From positions 434,001-498,000 of the forward strand of contig NW_026570238.1 of NCBI RefSeq assembly GCF_019649055.1: a stretch of 64,000 nt of DNA, given 5' to 3'. This DNA is from Paramacrobiotus metropolitanus. Lineage: Eukaryota; Tardigrada; Eutardigrada; Parachela; Macrobiotidae. Numbering within the stretch: the first letter of the stretch is position 1; every line of letters starts with the position of its first letter. Shown here piece by piece: positions 1 to 11,617 of this stretch. Made by a program: the position numbers and the translations under genes. The notes under the pieces are model-generated. The model searched no databases, was not told the origin of the DNA, and saw only the letters and a program-made list of their open reading frames with translations.

Positions 1-640
1 ATTCTTCAACTTACCATTAGGGGTATTACTTATGCGTATGTATATCTTTATCTATGCATATCACTCTAAAAATAGATTCATAACCTTTTTTAATTAATAA
101 CCATATTGTTTCTCGCTGCTAGAATGTAATATTTACTGCACTACAGGTTGTACTACAGGCAGTACATACAACCTGTAGTACAGCCTGTAGTACAACCTAG
201 CGTATGGCCTGTAGTTTAAGCTGTTATACTAAGTTTAGTTAGTAGAAATGCGTGTAGCACAGCCTGATGTTCAGCCTGCAGTATTACTTCCCGTACAGCC
301 TGCTGTACACCTCAGTGTACGGCCTGTAGTAAAAAGTGAAAACTTGGTTTTTTTGTGACGGAAATACATATGCTGCTTTCGTAGCCGTATAAAATGCACC
401 CATTATTTGCTTGGACAGTGTAATAGAATCTATTAGGATATAATGAACGGAGTTTTCATTCGTTTTTCAGCAAATAATGAAAATTCTGATGTTTTTCAAC
501 TTATCATTATCTATCTATCTATTTGTATATCATTACCTATGTAAATATGTATAATTATTACCTATGTATATCACTCTACAAAAAAATTCATAACTTTTTA
601 AATTAAAACGCATATTGCTTTTCGTCGCCATATCAATTAA
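1..640. repeat. Diverged direct duplication in the 5' noncoding region
   Basis: Roughly 1-130 and 485-630 are diverged copies of one AT-rich sequence. Both contain, in order, TTCAACTTA(C/T)CATTA, a TATCTATC/TATCTTTATC stretch, TATATCACTCTA, ATTCATAAC(C)TTTTT, and then CATATTG followed by C/T-rich sequence. No gene is visible in this interval. It could be two copies of a short interspersed element or a local duplication. Confidence 0.6.
141..330. repeat. CCTGTAGTAC-type inverted and tandem repeat cluster
   Basis: The motif CCTGTAGTAC and its complement GTACTACAGG recur through this stretch. A perfect 16-bp inverted pair, AGGTTGTACTACAGGC at 145-160 and its complement at 183-198, would fold into a hairpin with a 22-nt loop. 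More diverged units (CAGCCTG, GTACAGCCTG, GTACGGCCTGTAGT) continue to about 330. Function unknown. Confidence 0.65.
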
Positions 641-1372
641 TGAGAAATGCATTTGTGGCGGATATTTCATTTCGGCTAATGAAATATTAGGTTCTGATCC
701 AGAAAAAAAAAGAAGTATTTCGATTTCATTTTAGAATGTCACTGACTCAGTGCTAATAAAAGCTACTCTAGCAATCAGTAATTTGGGAGTACTGACCATC
801 TGTACGCAATTCGGATTGGTTGGGTGGTAGTGAGCCGGATTGGGTAACCGCTTTTTAGGGCGGTTTTCCTTATACCATAGAGTCTACGGTGCACTGGGTG
901 CCCAAAATTTTTGTGTCTTGTTCAAGTTTCAGCGCGTTTCAGCCGGCATGGAGCAGCAGTTACCCGGAGCGCCAGCGCTCTTCCTGTACTCGTACCAATA
1001 CTTTATAAACAGAACAAATCCGCCTGTACTTTCCTTATTTTTGCAAACTGATTACTGGTTACTAATAATATCATAAATTCATAATAAAATAAAAACGTAA
1101 GTTGGTTGCGATTTTGGTTATTCGTTATTGATGAAACATTGTATCTGCATTGAGAAAATCGGTTTATTCCAGCCACTGGTCCGCCGAGTTCTTGGGTATC
1201 TGCTCGCTCGTTGTCAGCTGTGATTGTGTGACACACTGACAACACTAGTTCGCGACTGATGCGTTCGTTTTTGTCACGAGCGGTAATTACCGTATGTGCG
1301 CCACAGCCTTTTGTTGGATATTTCTGGAAAAACTGTTCGCTGTTGGTCGAAAACAGGAGTTGTAGATTCACC
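641..1372. other. Intergenic, no gene recognised (upstream of DNA ligase I)
   Basis: No ORF here has protein-like character. The last few hundred bases should contain the ligase promoter and 5' UTR, but no core promoter element stands out. Confidence 0.5.
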
Positions 1373-4300
1373 ATGGCGCAGACTTCAATTACGTGAGTAG
1401 CATTTACCACAATCGTTTGGTTTTTTACTTTAAGTAATTTCTTGAACATAGAGCGCGCCGTAGGCGTTTGCCGCTGTACAATCCGAATTGTGTTGTACTA
1501 TTGTTATTAGGTCATTTTTCACAAAATCTTCCGATGCTGCCAAGAAATCCCCATTAAAACCAGGAGATAAATCGGAGGCTAATGCTGGCAAAACATCTGC
1601 AACGTCTGATAATCGGGAGAGCCAGTATGATCCCAGTGCGGAATCTTATGATCCCTTGACTGATGCCTGCTGGCAGAAAGGAGAGAAGTATGGCTGAAAG
1701 ACGGTTTTAAACGATCATGAATTTTGATTAAGAAAGAATTTCAATTGCAGAACACCATATATCGCTCTTGCCAAGACGTTTGACACCATTGAAAAGATAT
1801 CTTCGCGGTACTGTTAGAGTCCGATTCCTTAATACTGTGAGAAGTGCATGGATTATGGAAAATTATTGTTCACATGATTTGTTGTAGTTTGACAATTATA
1901 CGGACCATGCGGAATTTTTTTCGTTCGGTTATATTGTTGAGTCCGGATGATTTAGTGCGATGCCTGTACTTGAGTTTAAATAAAATCGCTCCATCGTGGG
2001 AAGGACTGGAATTGGGGGTGGGAGACAGCATAGTCATGAAGGCGATTGCCGATGCTACAGGTAACAATTATTATATTGATGGCATATGCTTTTTTATGGC
2101 TTTCCTTACGTATGCGATGATTTAGCATTTAGCCTTGCAGCAAGAATTACGAGTATGTAAATGTTGCGTGATTTTGGTTACCAAAACTTGATAATCGGGT
2201 TTTCGAAAAAATGGGTTTCATATTATTCTAGGGAAAACCGTGCCAGAACTTAAGAAATTGAAAGAACAAGAAGGGGATCTTGGGTCTGCGGCTGCAGTAT
2301 GTGGAAACTCGGAAACGCACTGTATGATCAGTTAATTGTGTGTGTAATCTCTCTCATTGCAGCTTTCTCGGAATACACAGCGAACGCTGGTGGCCTCGAA
2401 AAAACTCACTATAGAGAACGTTTTCCAAAAGTTTCGGGAAATCAGCAAAATATCAGGGAATGCGGTAAGAGTCGCAAGACCATAAGCTTGTGTTTCGTTT
2501 CTGATTTTCCCCGGCTTCGTTGGTGTTTGTTTAGAAGATTTTCTGGTTTTATGATCTTTTTTGCTGGCCTTTTGTAGTCTCAAAAAAGGAAAATCCAGCA
2601 CATCACGAGTATGCTTGTGGCCGGAAAGCCAGTTGAAGCGAAGTTTATTGTGCGGGCTTGTAAGGGAGGCATGCGTATTGGTCTAGCAGAGAAATCCGCT
2701 TTGATAGCCCTGGCACATGCTGCCCTTATGGTGGAACAAGGTTTGTCTGCGTGCACCGTCTGCGGGAAGGTAGGAAAATACGTAAAGGATTTTTTATTAA
2801 ATTTCCAGATGATGGAAAGAAAAAAGCCAAGGATGATAACATCAAAAAAGCTGAAGAAACCATAAAAAATGCATTTAAGTAAGTAGATTGCTAATGGTGA
2901 GGATGTATGAATCATCTTCTGTGTGAATCACATGTATAACTGTATTCAAGTTTTCACATATAGTTTTACTTATAGAGTTTCTTTATTTCAGTGAATATCC
3001 GGATTATGATTTTCTTGTGTCTGCTCTTTTGCGCGGGGGTTTGGATGAAGTTCAGCGGGTTTGCCGGATAAGAGCAGGTATGGAATCCTTTTTCAAAACA
3101 TTTCAGTGTAATTTGCTCAGACCTGAATTGGAACACTCTGTGAATGTACTAAATAAGCAGGCCTACGATTATGGCCGCTTTATAGGAATACCCGTGAAGC
3201 CGATGTTAGCTCATCCTTCGAAAGGGATCGATCTCGTTATGGCTCGATTGGGTGATTTGGAATTCGTGGTTGAATATAAATATGATGGAGAGCGCTTACA
3301 GGTTAGTGGCTGATGCTCTTTATTTCCTTGAATAATTTTAATTCTGTACGATGGAGTTGCCTTCTGAGTGCCTGAGTCGTATGTGTTTGCAGGTGCACAA
3401 ACAGGACACAGCAAAAATCACCATGTTCAGTCGTAATCAGGAAGACCACACACAAAAATTCCCGGAACTTGTCGCTAGAATTCCCACCCATTTAAAAGCT
3501 GGTGTGGAATCTTTCGTTCTGGATAGTGAAGTGGTGGCGTGGGATTTGGTTGAAAAGAAAATCCTCCCTTTTCAAGTTCTTAGTACGCGGAAACGTAAGG
3601 TACGACGTAAAACGTGGAAGCCCATACTTTTCGTGGTCTGAATTTGTGTTTATACGATTTTTATATGAATTTCCAGAATGTTTTATTACTTCATATCAAT
3701 TGCAGAACGTTGGGGAAGCAAAAGATGTGACCGTCCAGGTTTGCGTGTACGCTTTTGATCTGCTGTATTTCAACGGTGAATCATTGATCTCCACTCCTCT
3801 GCGCCGCAGACAGTAAGTTATTATCGCAATAAAAAACCGACAATTAAATTAGACCGTCAGCTAATATTTTGTAACTAATAAGCTGTGTTTCAGAGAACTT
3901 CTACGTGAAAATTTCATCGTAACACCTGGAGAATTCATGCTAGCCCAGAGTTTGGTATCCAGCGATCCGGAGGCATTGCAGATATTTATGCAGGAAGCAA
4001 TTCAGAGTATGTTCTGTTTACCGTACAGAATATTTGACGGTTTTTACCCTGATTCCATATTTCTATTCTATCATCTCGCTTTCAGACAGCTGTGAAGGCC
4101 TTATGGTTAAAGCACTGGATAAACCATATGAAATTTCGAAAAGGTCCAACAATTGGCTAAAGGTTGGTTTTTATCACTGTTCGCAATAGTGTTACATGAT
4201 GGGAGTTAATAATTTATTTTTCAATATGCGCATCAATGAGCGCCAGTCAGTATAGGGATAAGAGTTATGATGGTTTCTTGTCTCATAATTAGTTGAAAAA

Positions 4301-5287
4301 GGATTATCTGGATACCATTGGAGACACTGTCGATGTTACCGTTATTGGTGCATTTTTTGGCTCGGGAAAACGGGCTGGGACATTTGGATCGTATATTTGT
4401 GCTGTTTACGATCCCGATCGCAATGAGTACCAGACTTTATGCAAGGTATGGTAGAGATGGCGCTGTTTTATGTATTACAAAGTACTCGTATGATGGGAAC
4501 GAAATGTCTCTAACCATAAGTATAGTGGGTTAACTCAATCTTTTTTAGCTTGCCACCGGATTGTCAGACGAAAACTTGGAAACGTTTACCAAATTTTTCC
4601 AAGACAAAGTAATATCGAAACCACTGCACACCTATCGCCAGAAAATTAAACCTGATGTATGGTTTGAACCCGTGCAAGTATGGGAGATTAAGGGTGCCGA
4701 TTTGTCCGTTTCTCCAGTACATACTGCAGGCATTGGCCGAGTAAGTACTGGCTGCGTTGATGGGGCATCAGTTTTTTACCATTTAAAATTTTAGTCTTTA
4801 AAATTAATTGGAACTCAACTGAATCTTTTTGCCTTCTTTTTGTTTGTTTTGTACATTCTGTTTTTATTTATTAGGCCGATCCAGAGAAAGGAATATCTCT
4901 CCGCTTTCCGCGTTTCATAAAGATACGCAATGATAAGCAACCCGAAGACAGCACCACTGGCGATGAAGTATGTAAACTTTAAGTCTGAAAACGCCGCAGC
5001 ATAGTAATTGTGATATGTTTTGCTTTCCCGTTTGGAGTATTCCCACAATGTTTGTGCAGAATTTAAGAAAATAAGTTTTGCTTACTGCATGTGCAGTTTG
5101 AATGACGCTAAAACAGCTGAATCGCTCCCATTCAAACCTTGCAGTTGCTGTTTGGAAGACTGAAGTCGTGGATATATTTGCTAATGCTACGGTTTGTTCT
5201 CAGATTTTTGGATTATACCGGGATCAAGCGGCGCGGCAAGAAAAGAGCAAAGAAGAGGCTGTGGCTTCTGATGATGATGATGAATAA
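1373..5287 (+). CDS. LIG1: DNA ligase I (ATP-dependent), complete
   Basis: Replicative and repair nick-sealing enzyme acting through a lysyl-AMP intermediate in the nucleus. Eighteen GT-AG exons join in frame to 685 codons (684 aa): 1373-1392, 1511-1687, 1751-1807, 1888-2060, 2232-2296, 2363-2464, 2578-2740, 2809-2878, 2992-3077, 3186-3301, 3393-3599, 3706-3812, 3894-4006, 4086-4162, 4293-4445, 4549-4740, 4875-4967, 5204-5287. The start gives MAQTSITSFF, a textbook PIP box (QxxIxxFF) for PCNA; it is interrupted by intron 1, which supports the start. The N-terminal DNA-binding domain ([23 protein letters not shown]) is followed by the nucleotidyltransferase motif KYDGER (catalytic Lys about residue 336), [26 protein letters not shown], the OB-fold and an acidic C-terminus. 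Human LIG1 is 919 aa; the difference is a short linker after the PIP box. The stop codon lies inside an AATAAA signal. Converges on the SLC6 gene 133 bp away. LIG3 and LIG4 are excluded by the PIP box and by the absence of zinc-finger or BRCT domains. Confidence 0.95.
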
Positions 5288-5420
5288 ATTATTATAAACG
5301 AACAGCTTGTGCAAGGACTTTGAATTTAGCTCCCTTTTTTGTTGTGATAGCCCATTCTGCTGTTGTGTTATGGCAGATTATTACTTGTTAAAACATATCG
5401 TTAAAACATATCGTTTTGTT

Positions 5421-8400
5421 TTACAGATGCTCTGTAACTTGTACGTTTTGAACAGAATTTTCTAAATAACCATCTCGTATTGACGATGTAATAGTTAGTT
5501 CTATGGTTTCTACTGATTCCTGTGTCGTGGATTGATCAGAAGCTGTAGACAGTCCACCGGCAATAGCAGGCTTCCAGTCTGCTGTGGGCCAGCTCAAAAT
5601 CGTTATGCGCTGTAATAAAGGAACCATGAGCGAACAAAGATTTATCTTTCATTTTACTGCTTTGTAAAATATTTATTAGTAAGTACTTCGAAGATCCTTA
5701 GATGTCGGTTTTTTGTGAAGATGCTGTATAAGATGACCGCCGGGATAACGGCAATGGTTAATAAGGCAAACACCCAGCCGACAATTTCCGCCCACAAAGG
5801 AAAGGCTGGTTCAAACGGCGTGCGACTGTAGCTCGCCCAGTAGAAAACCATTACTCCCTTAAAAAACGGGATGTGTTATCATGTGTATAGCAGAAGAAGT
5901 GGCGCAGCACAAGTTATTTGCATTTTGCAGCATGTCCCGGAACATTAGAGATACTATCACAACAATAAAAACTGCAGCTATATACTGACAAATACAATTA
6001 GTGTTGTATCTTCACGGGTGACGGAGGCGACATTTTTTTCTGGTCTATATTGTCACGGTAGTCGGCGTTCTATAGCATCATTGTCTACATACGAGTATCT
6101 ATGGTACGATCAGGTGCACATACCGTTATCAGGCCAGGAATGGATATCAACCAGCAGATTTTCCAGTAGGCTGTGACTTTCCTCCAGGGATTCGGCCCGA
6201 TCTGAAAACAAATCGTATTTTTTACGCGTACTGAGTACTTGCAATTTTATACTTTACACCTTCACTAAACAACGCCGTAATTAACGCCGCGAAAATGTTT
6301 TCATGAGAAGTTACAAATGCGAAACTGCGTTACATTTGATTATAATGGCATCGTCGAAGTGTAACACCTAACAATATCGTTGTTTTATGTGAATTACGAA
6401 GGCCAAGACGAGGCGCACAGCAACATTTACAGTGGGGGGTCATGAAACAAACAGGCAGGCATTGTGCCAGACAAACCGAACTTCTGCCAAATAGTAATAT
6501 ATAGACTTCTTTTCGCAAATGGCAAAGTCTGTACTGTGACGAAGAACCAAGATGGACTTATTGGTGACCTTAATGTTTTTCGAATTCAAACGGGTTTAAC
6601 CAGCGGTTCGATAATCGTACCATAGATTCGATGTCACTGCAGAATCTGTTAATTCCATACACCTGGAGAAAAACAGCAAAATATGGTACGCATTATCGTA
6701 TACCGGCATGCCGCAGAACGTTGCAGGATCTCTTCGCTGCTGTCAATATCAAGAATACTTACAAATATTACAGCGATATCTTCCACTAAGGCTATCCAGA
6801 GTACTGTCCAACTTGCGGCATAATCCTGTTGAATCCATAAAATTTACAGTTTACGTATGCAAAGCTTCCGCGTCACCTTTACTTACTTACATTTAGTATC
6901 GTAAACCAGTACAATCCAGCCTGTAAAGGGCGTTTATAATGCATCACAGATCAAAAGGTTAAGAAGAAAACCTGATTTATCGCTATTGATAAAACTAAAT
7001 CTCTTGCGATTCACTTACGTCTGTACACAGCGGTAATGCCAGAAGGAATAAAAGGAGACTGCATCCGAGCAGAAAATACCGTTTATTTGTGCGCAAAACC
7101 GGAAACCTATCCGAAAGGGTGATGGAAACCGTTTCCAGAATAGCGATCACGGAATCGGTCCCTGCAACGCAACCTGATTACGCATCCAGTGCACAATAGA
7201 CTGTTTACCATTGTATACAGCCCGATTAACCATAAGCTGACTACGTGCCGTATGCGCAGAGTGAGCTTCGTTTTGCATTAATGACCTTTATGGGTTGTGT
7301 CAAACCAATGTTTGAGATGAATTCTAATCAGATCAACAAGCAAACTGACAAATGTGCAGCTGATCACAGAGCACGGTCGGGTATGGCAAACCGAAAAAGC
7401 TTATACTTTGAAATTTGATAGCATGACACGCTTTGCTAGTGCCGAATGAAGCCCAACAAAGTTTAGGTGGGTTTGTGTAGGGTAATAAAGGCTTGTGTAG
7501 GGTAATAAAGATGAAATTTAAACAAATGCTTGAGATGCGCACTGATTTAACAAGAAAACTACCGACCACAAGGATAATTTGGAAAATCACTACAAGAAAG
7601 CCGGTAGTGGAATCATTAGTTGCACACTTACCCAAAGTAACGAGCATGAAGAAGAACAGTACAGACCTAATGAGATACAAACATTTGGATGTACGTGGAG
7701 CCAATCCCTATGACATACATTACAAGCAAACAACTGCTGCGTATCTCGAAGGATCTGACTAACCAGAAAGCCGGTAGTGGCATTTTGACTATAACCTCTG
7801 GATAAGCCACAAAGGCTAACCCCGATCCTACGAGAAATGTGTTTGATAAAACGGATATCCGGTACTTTCGGTGGCACGCGAGGGCAAAATCAAAGCTCAC
7901 CTGCTTGGATGACATCTGTTATTGACTGTTTAGTTTCGTGTGCTAAGAAGCCAAGAATTGCGAAAATTGCGCATCCGGAAAGAAAACTTGTAAATGTATC
8001 AGCGAAAAATATCGTCACGGCATCTCTAAAATAAACAGAACAACGTCCGCATGAAAAAAATTTCACGGATTAGAAATAAGCACTGTTACAACCATCTGCA
8101 TTAACTTTCAAAGTGTAAGCTGAAGTGATAATGCGCAGTATATTTGTACTATGCAAATGCGCAAAGTAAGTCCGAAATGGTATTCACATTGTCAGTACGA
8201 CGGATAATTACTGACCGTAGGGCGTTATTGTGGAAACGGTTGTAACTGGACAGCGACATCAAGCCCCCAAATGCGATACCTGGAATACGAAAGAACATCT
8301 GCACATACGCACAGGCAAACTAAAATCTGAAATAATCTGAAAACTTGAGATGAATGAACTGCATAGTCATTAGTCACACAGTCACACTTATTAGGAAATA

Positions 8401-10351
8401 CCAAGTGAAAACAAAGCCTGTCCAGCAGCGTCAATCCAGACGTTTGGATCTGCTAAGCGTTTAAAATCGGGGATCAAATAGTATTTTATGCCGTTGAGCG
8501 CTCTGCAACGATTCAACAGATGAGACTATTTTGAAAAAGTTTTATTGTTGTTGCCTACAGATGTAATTTCTTCAGGTGTGTCTTACCCTTCTAACATCAA
8601 TCCTCGGATTAAAAATGCTAAGAGAACCAAATATGGAAATGTTGCGGTAAAGTATACAATCTGCATACGACAACATTTGTTAGAATTAAGCTGGCGATAT
8701 TTTGGCAAGATTCCGTAACTAAAATTGCGCGCCCACCTTTCCTACAAATCAAAAGGGCATTATGTCGCAAGAAAAACAATATACTCAACTATCATACACA
8801 AAGGTCGTGCGGATTTATATACCAGATGTTTTAATTCCTTTAAAAAGGCAGATAACCATCAGAGTCCAGGATGCCCCCAGACAGACTGCGTTTTCCCAGC
8901 GCAGTTCACCCCAACAGCTTATGCCATCACTTAAACCTAGCACATTATACCTAGAGATCGGAGGTCAACCATAGTTGTAACGGCATACATAAGGCATGTG
9001 CAATGCTGATGCAGTTAAAGTATTAACTCTAGGTAATGAGATGGCATACTTGAAATACTCTTCGGATGGCAATACGCGGTGTATTTGGTTAATGAGCTCT
9101 TGGGTGACATTGTGAAACAGTGCTTCCGTTTCGTTGAAGCAAGTTTGATTATAGAATAGGTTAGTTGAATTTTCCCCCGTGCAAGCATCGTCATCTTCTT
9201 TCCGGTAGCAATCTAGGTGGAGGTGGAGTATTCATGTCGAGTATTTTGTTTAAGTAGAAGTATAGATATAATAATACTTCTACATCAACTTTAACACGTG
9301 CAATAACTGAACGAGCACGTGGACATATTTACCAAGCAAGATAAAGCAAATTCTTGCAATTAGTAATCACTCGTGCAAAGGATTTCGACAAATATATATA
9401 AATTGAAACATACGCTCTGTGTTCCAAGTTGAATTGCAAAACTGAAAAGGAACTTCCGAGCGAAAGGAATCGAATAGAAAACTGAAATAATAATACAGAG
9501 AAATGGGTTTAGTTTATCACGCATCAGTGCAGGTCAAGAGCAAATATTAACAAAACTGAAATGTCATAATTTTTCGTCGGAGCATCCTTTTAACGTAATT
9601 ACACGTAATTACCAAAATTATTAGCCAGAGGGCAATGGTTTGGCAAAATTTAATTTGTTATTGTTGACTTACAATATTCCCCATCCAATGAGAACGTTGT
9701 AATACAGAGTTATCAATAACGACGCTATAACCATGGCATATCCAATACCTTCAAAGTAAAAGCACAAAAGATTTCTCTACCGATATACGGACCTCACACA
9801 TGAAACATGTTCACGACATTGGTAGGCTTGCAGTTATGTTACGAGTATAATGAACCTTCAAATATGGGGCATGCGCTCCAAATAGCAATAGAAGTCCGTC
9901 CAGAATACTGCCCAAAAGACATTTCCAGAAAAAACAGCGGCCATCCAACAAATACGAGCATTATTAAGTACGGTATAAAAAATATTGCTCCTCCGTTTTT
10001 GTAGGCCAGATATCTGGAGAAAAAGGATTGTTACATTAATAAGCTGAATGATAATTTGATTTCCAGCTGAATTTGTTAGTAAGCTAATATCGCATTTTGT
10101 CTTTGCCTGTTTTGACATTTAGGCAGTAGAATAAAATATATAAGGTGGCTTATGCCTGTAGAAGAAAGGTCAACATACGGGAAACGCCACATGTTCCCTA
10201 GGCCGACCGAATATCCAATGCAGCTAGCGAGAAAGTCAAGTTTTCCGGACCATTTTGGATTTTCTGTGGGCTCTTCTTTTTCAAAAAGTGTCAGAGATAG
10301 CGGAGAAAACTTTCGCTGAAGAACATGATGTTGATGGAAAGGAATAGGCAT
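5421..10351 (-). CDS. Sodium/chloride-dependent neurotransmitter or amino-acid transporter (SLC6 family)
   Basis: Plasma-membrane Na+/Cl- symporter of the SLC6 fold, expected 12 TM segments. Exons run right to left. 10179-10351 holds the TM1 signature ([20 protein letters not shown] then WRFPY). 9856-10013 holds TM2 ([26 protein letters not shown]). 9673-9748 is TM3. About 9060-9220 is a large extracellular loop rich in N-glycosylation sequons. About 8.9 kb has CWGELRWE and TM4-5. About 8.6 kb has [12 protein letters not shown]. About 8.3 kb has [16 protein letters not shown]. About 7.1-7.9 kb has TM7-9, and about 6.2-6.9 kb has TM10-11. 5654-5851 has [12 protein letters not shown] (TM12 region), and 5421-5627 is the C-terminus ([10 protein letters not shown]). 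The chosen start at 10349-10351 may be an internal Met of a longer first exon. The TM7-8 region resembles glycine/GABA/monoamine carriers; substrate is not assigned. Confidence 0.88.
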
Positions 10352-11617
10352 ATCTATCTGTAGCTAACAAAAAAATTATTGTGTTTTACCTTAAAGGTCG
10401 TCTCATTTAAGGAGTTTTTGGAACATACATAAAAAATTCAAAAATTCGGTGCGGAACATTTATTCACTAATTGCGCCGGCATGCCGCTCATAACGTGGAA
10501 CATGATTTACATCAAAAAGTAATAATTAATTATTGTTTATCTCATTCAATTCAGTAATCAGATGTCACTTGAATTGTGCATATTTGGCAAGACGTAACGA
10601 TGTTATAATATTTTAAATTTAATATAACGACTTAGGTCTTTTGCTAACCGACTGTAGCCAAACTTTCACACGAGCATTCTTACCACAAGTTTTTGTGAAT
10701 TTTCCTCGGGGATTTCTGCTCCCGTTTGTTGACAGCACGGACAGTCATCCACTTGTAAATCAATTTCATCTCCCATTTTTCCGACAGCTTGGAAGAATTA
10801 TTATAAAGAAAGACGACTGAGACTCCGGACAGTATGCGCCAAAAATGTGTGCTACAAGATCTAGTGGAAAATTGTAACAGGACAATTGAAATTCCGTAGA
10901 ATATCAATTTATGCATCAATATTATCTTAATTTTGCCCCAACAATCACATGATTGTTACTATATATGATCCGGACAAGAGCGTACGCGAAAGTTGCTACC
11001 TTTTTATTAGAAGCAAATTTATAAACTTCCCAATGCTGCCCTGTACTACGCCGATCGCGCGCTTGCAGGCACCGATCCTAGATTGTCTGAAAATAAGTGT
11101 GCCTAGCAAATTTAATGTAGATCTTCATGGGTTGTAACGTTAACCTGTTGATGGCACTAGAAACAAGTATTTCGGCAAGCCAGTTCAAGATCATTACGTA
11201 TTACAGAAAGTGGCACAATATAGGTCAATATGGTTTTTTAAGATTCGAGACGGATTCCCAATCAAGAAAAGAGTGACTGCGGCTTCGCTACATCAACATT
11301 TTGCATCGGAACGCATGCACCCGAAAATTTTATTTATGGTACATGCATTTAAAAATGTTACTAGCTCAGTGTTGCTTTATATGCTCCTGTTCAACAAAAA
11401 TTATGTACAGAATAAGTACAACATCCGGACATAAAAGCTATCGTGTTCTTACAAAATTAGGGGTTTGTAGAAGATAATCATCAAAACACAATAGTTCTAC
11501 TACTCAGTAGTACATCAGATAATGCAGTCGCGCAGAGCATCCGTCAATATTATGTAGCCTCATGAGGTCGAAAGTGATCGGATACCTGATTCAGCGCACG
11601 TGAGCGAGGTACATGTA
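10352..11617. other. Intergenic, no gene seen
   Basis: AT-rich sequence between the SLC6 5' end and the GPCR 3' end. Open frames are short and lack splice-supported continuity or recognisable motifs. Confidence 0.5.

Noticed and set aside
1003-1449. 148-codon minus-strand frame opposite the ligase 5' region
   Set aside because: It overlaps the ligase first exon and has no motif; open only by chance.
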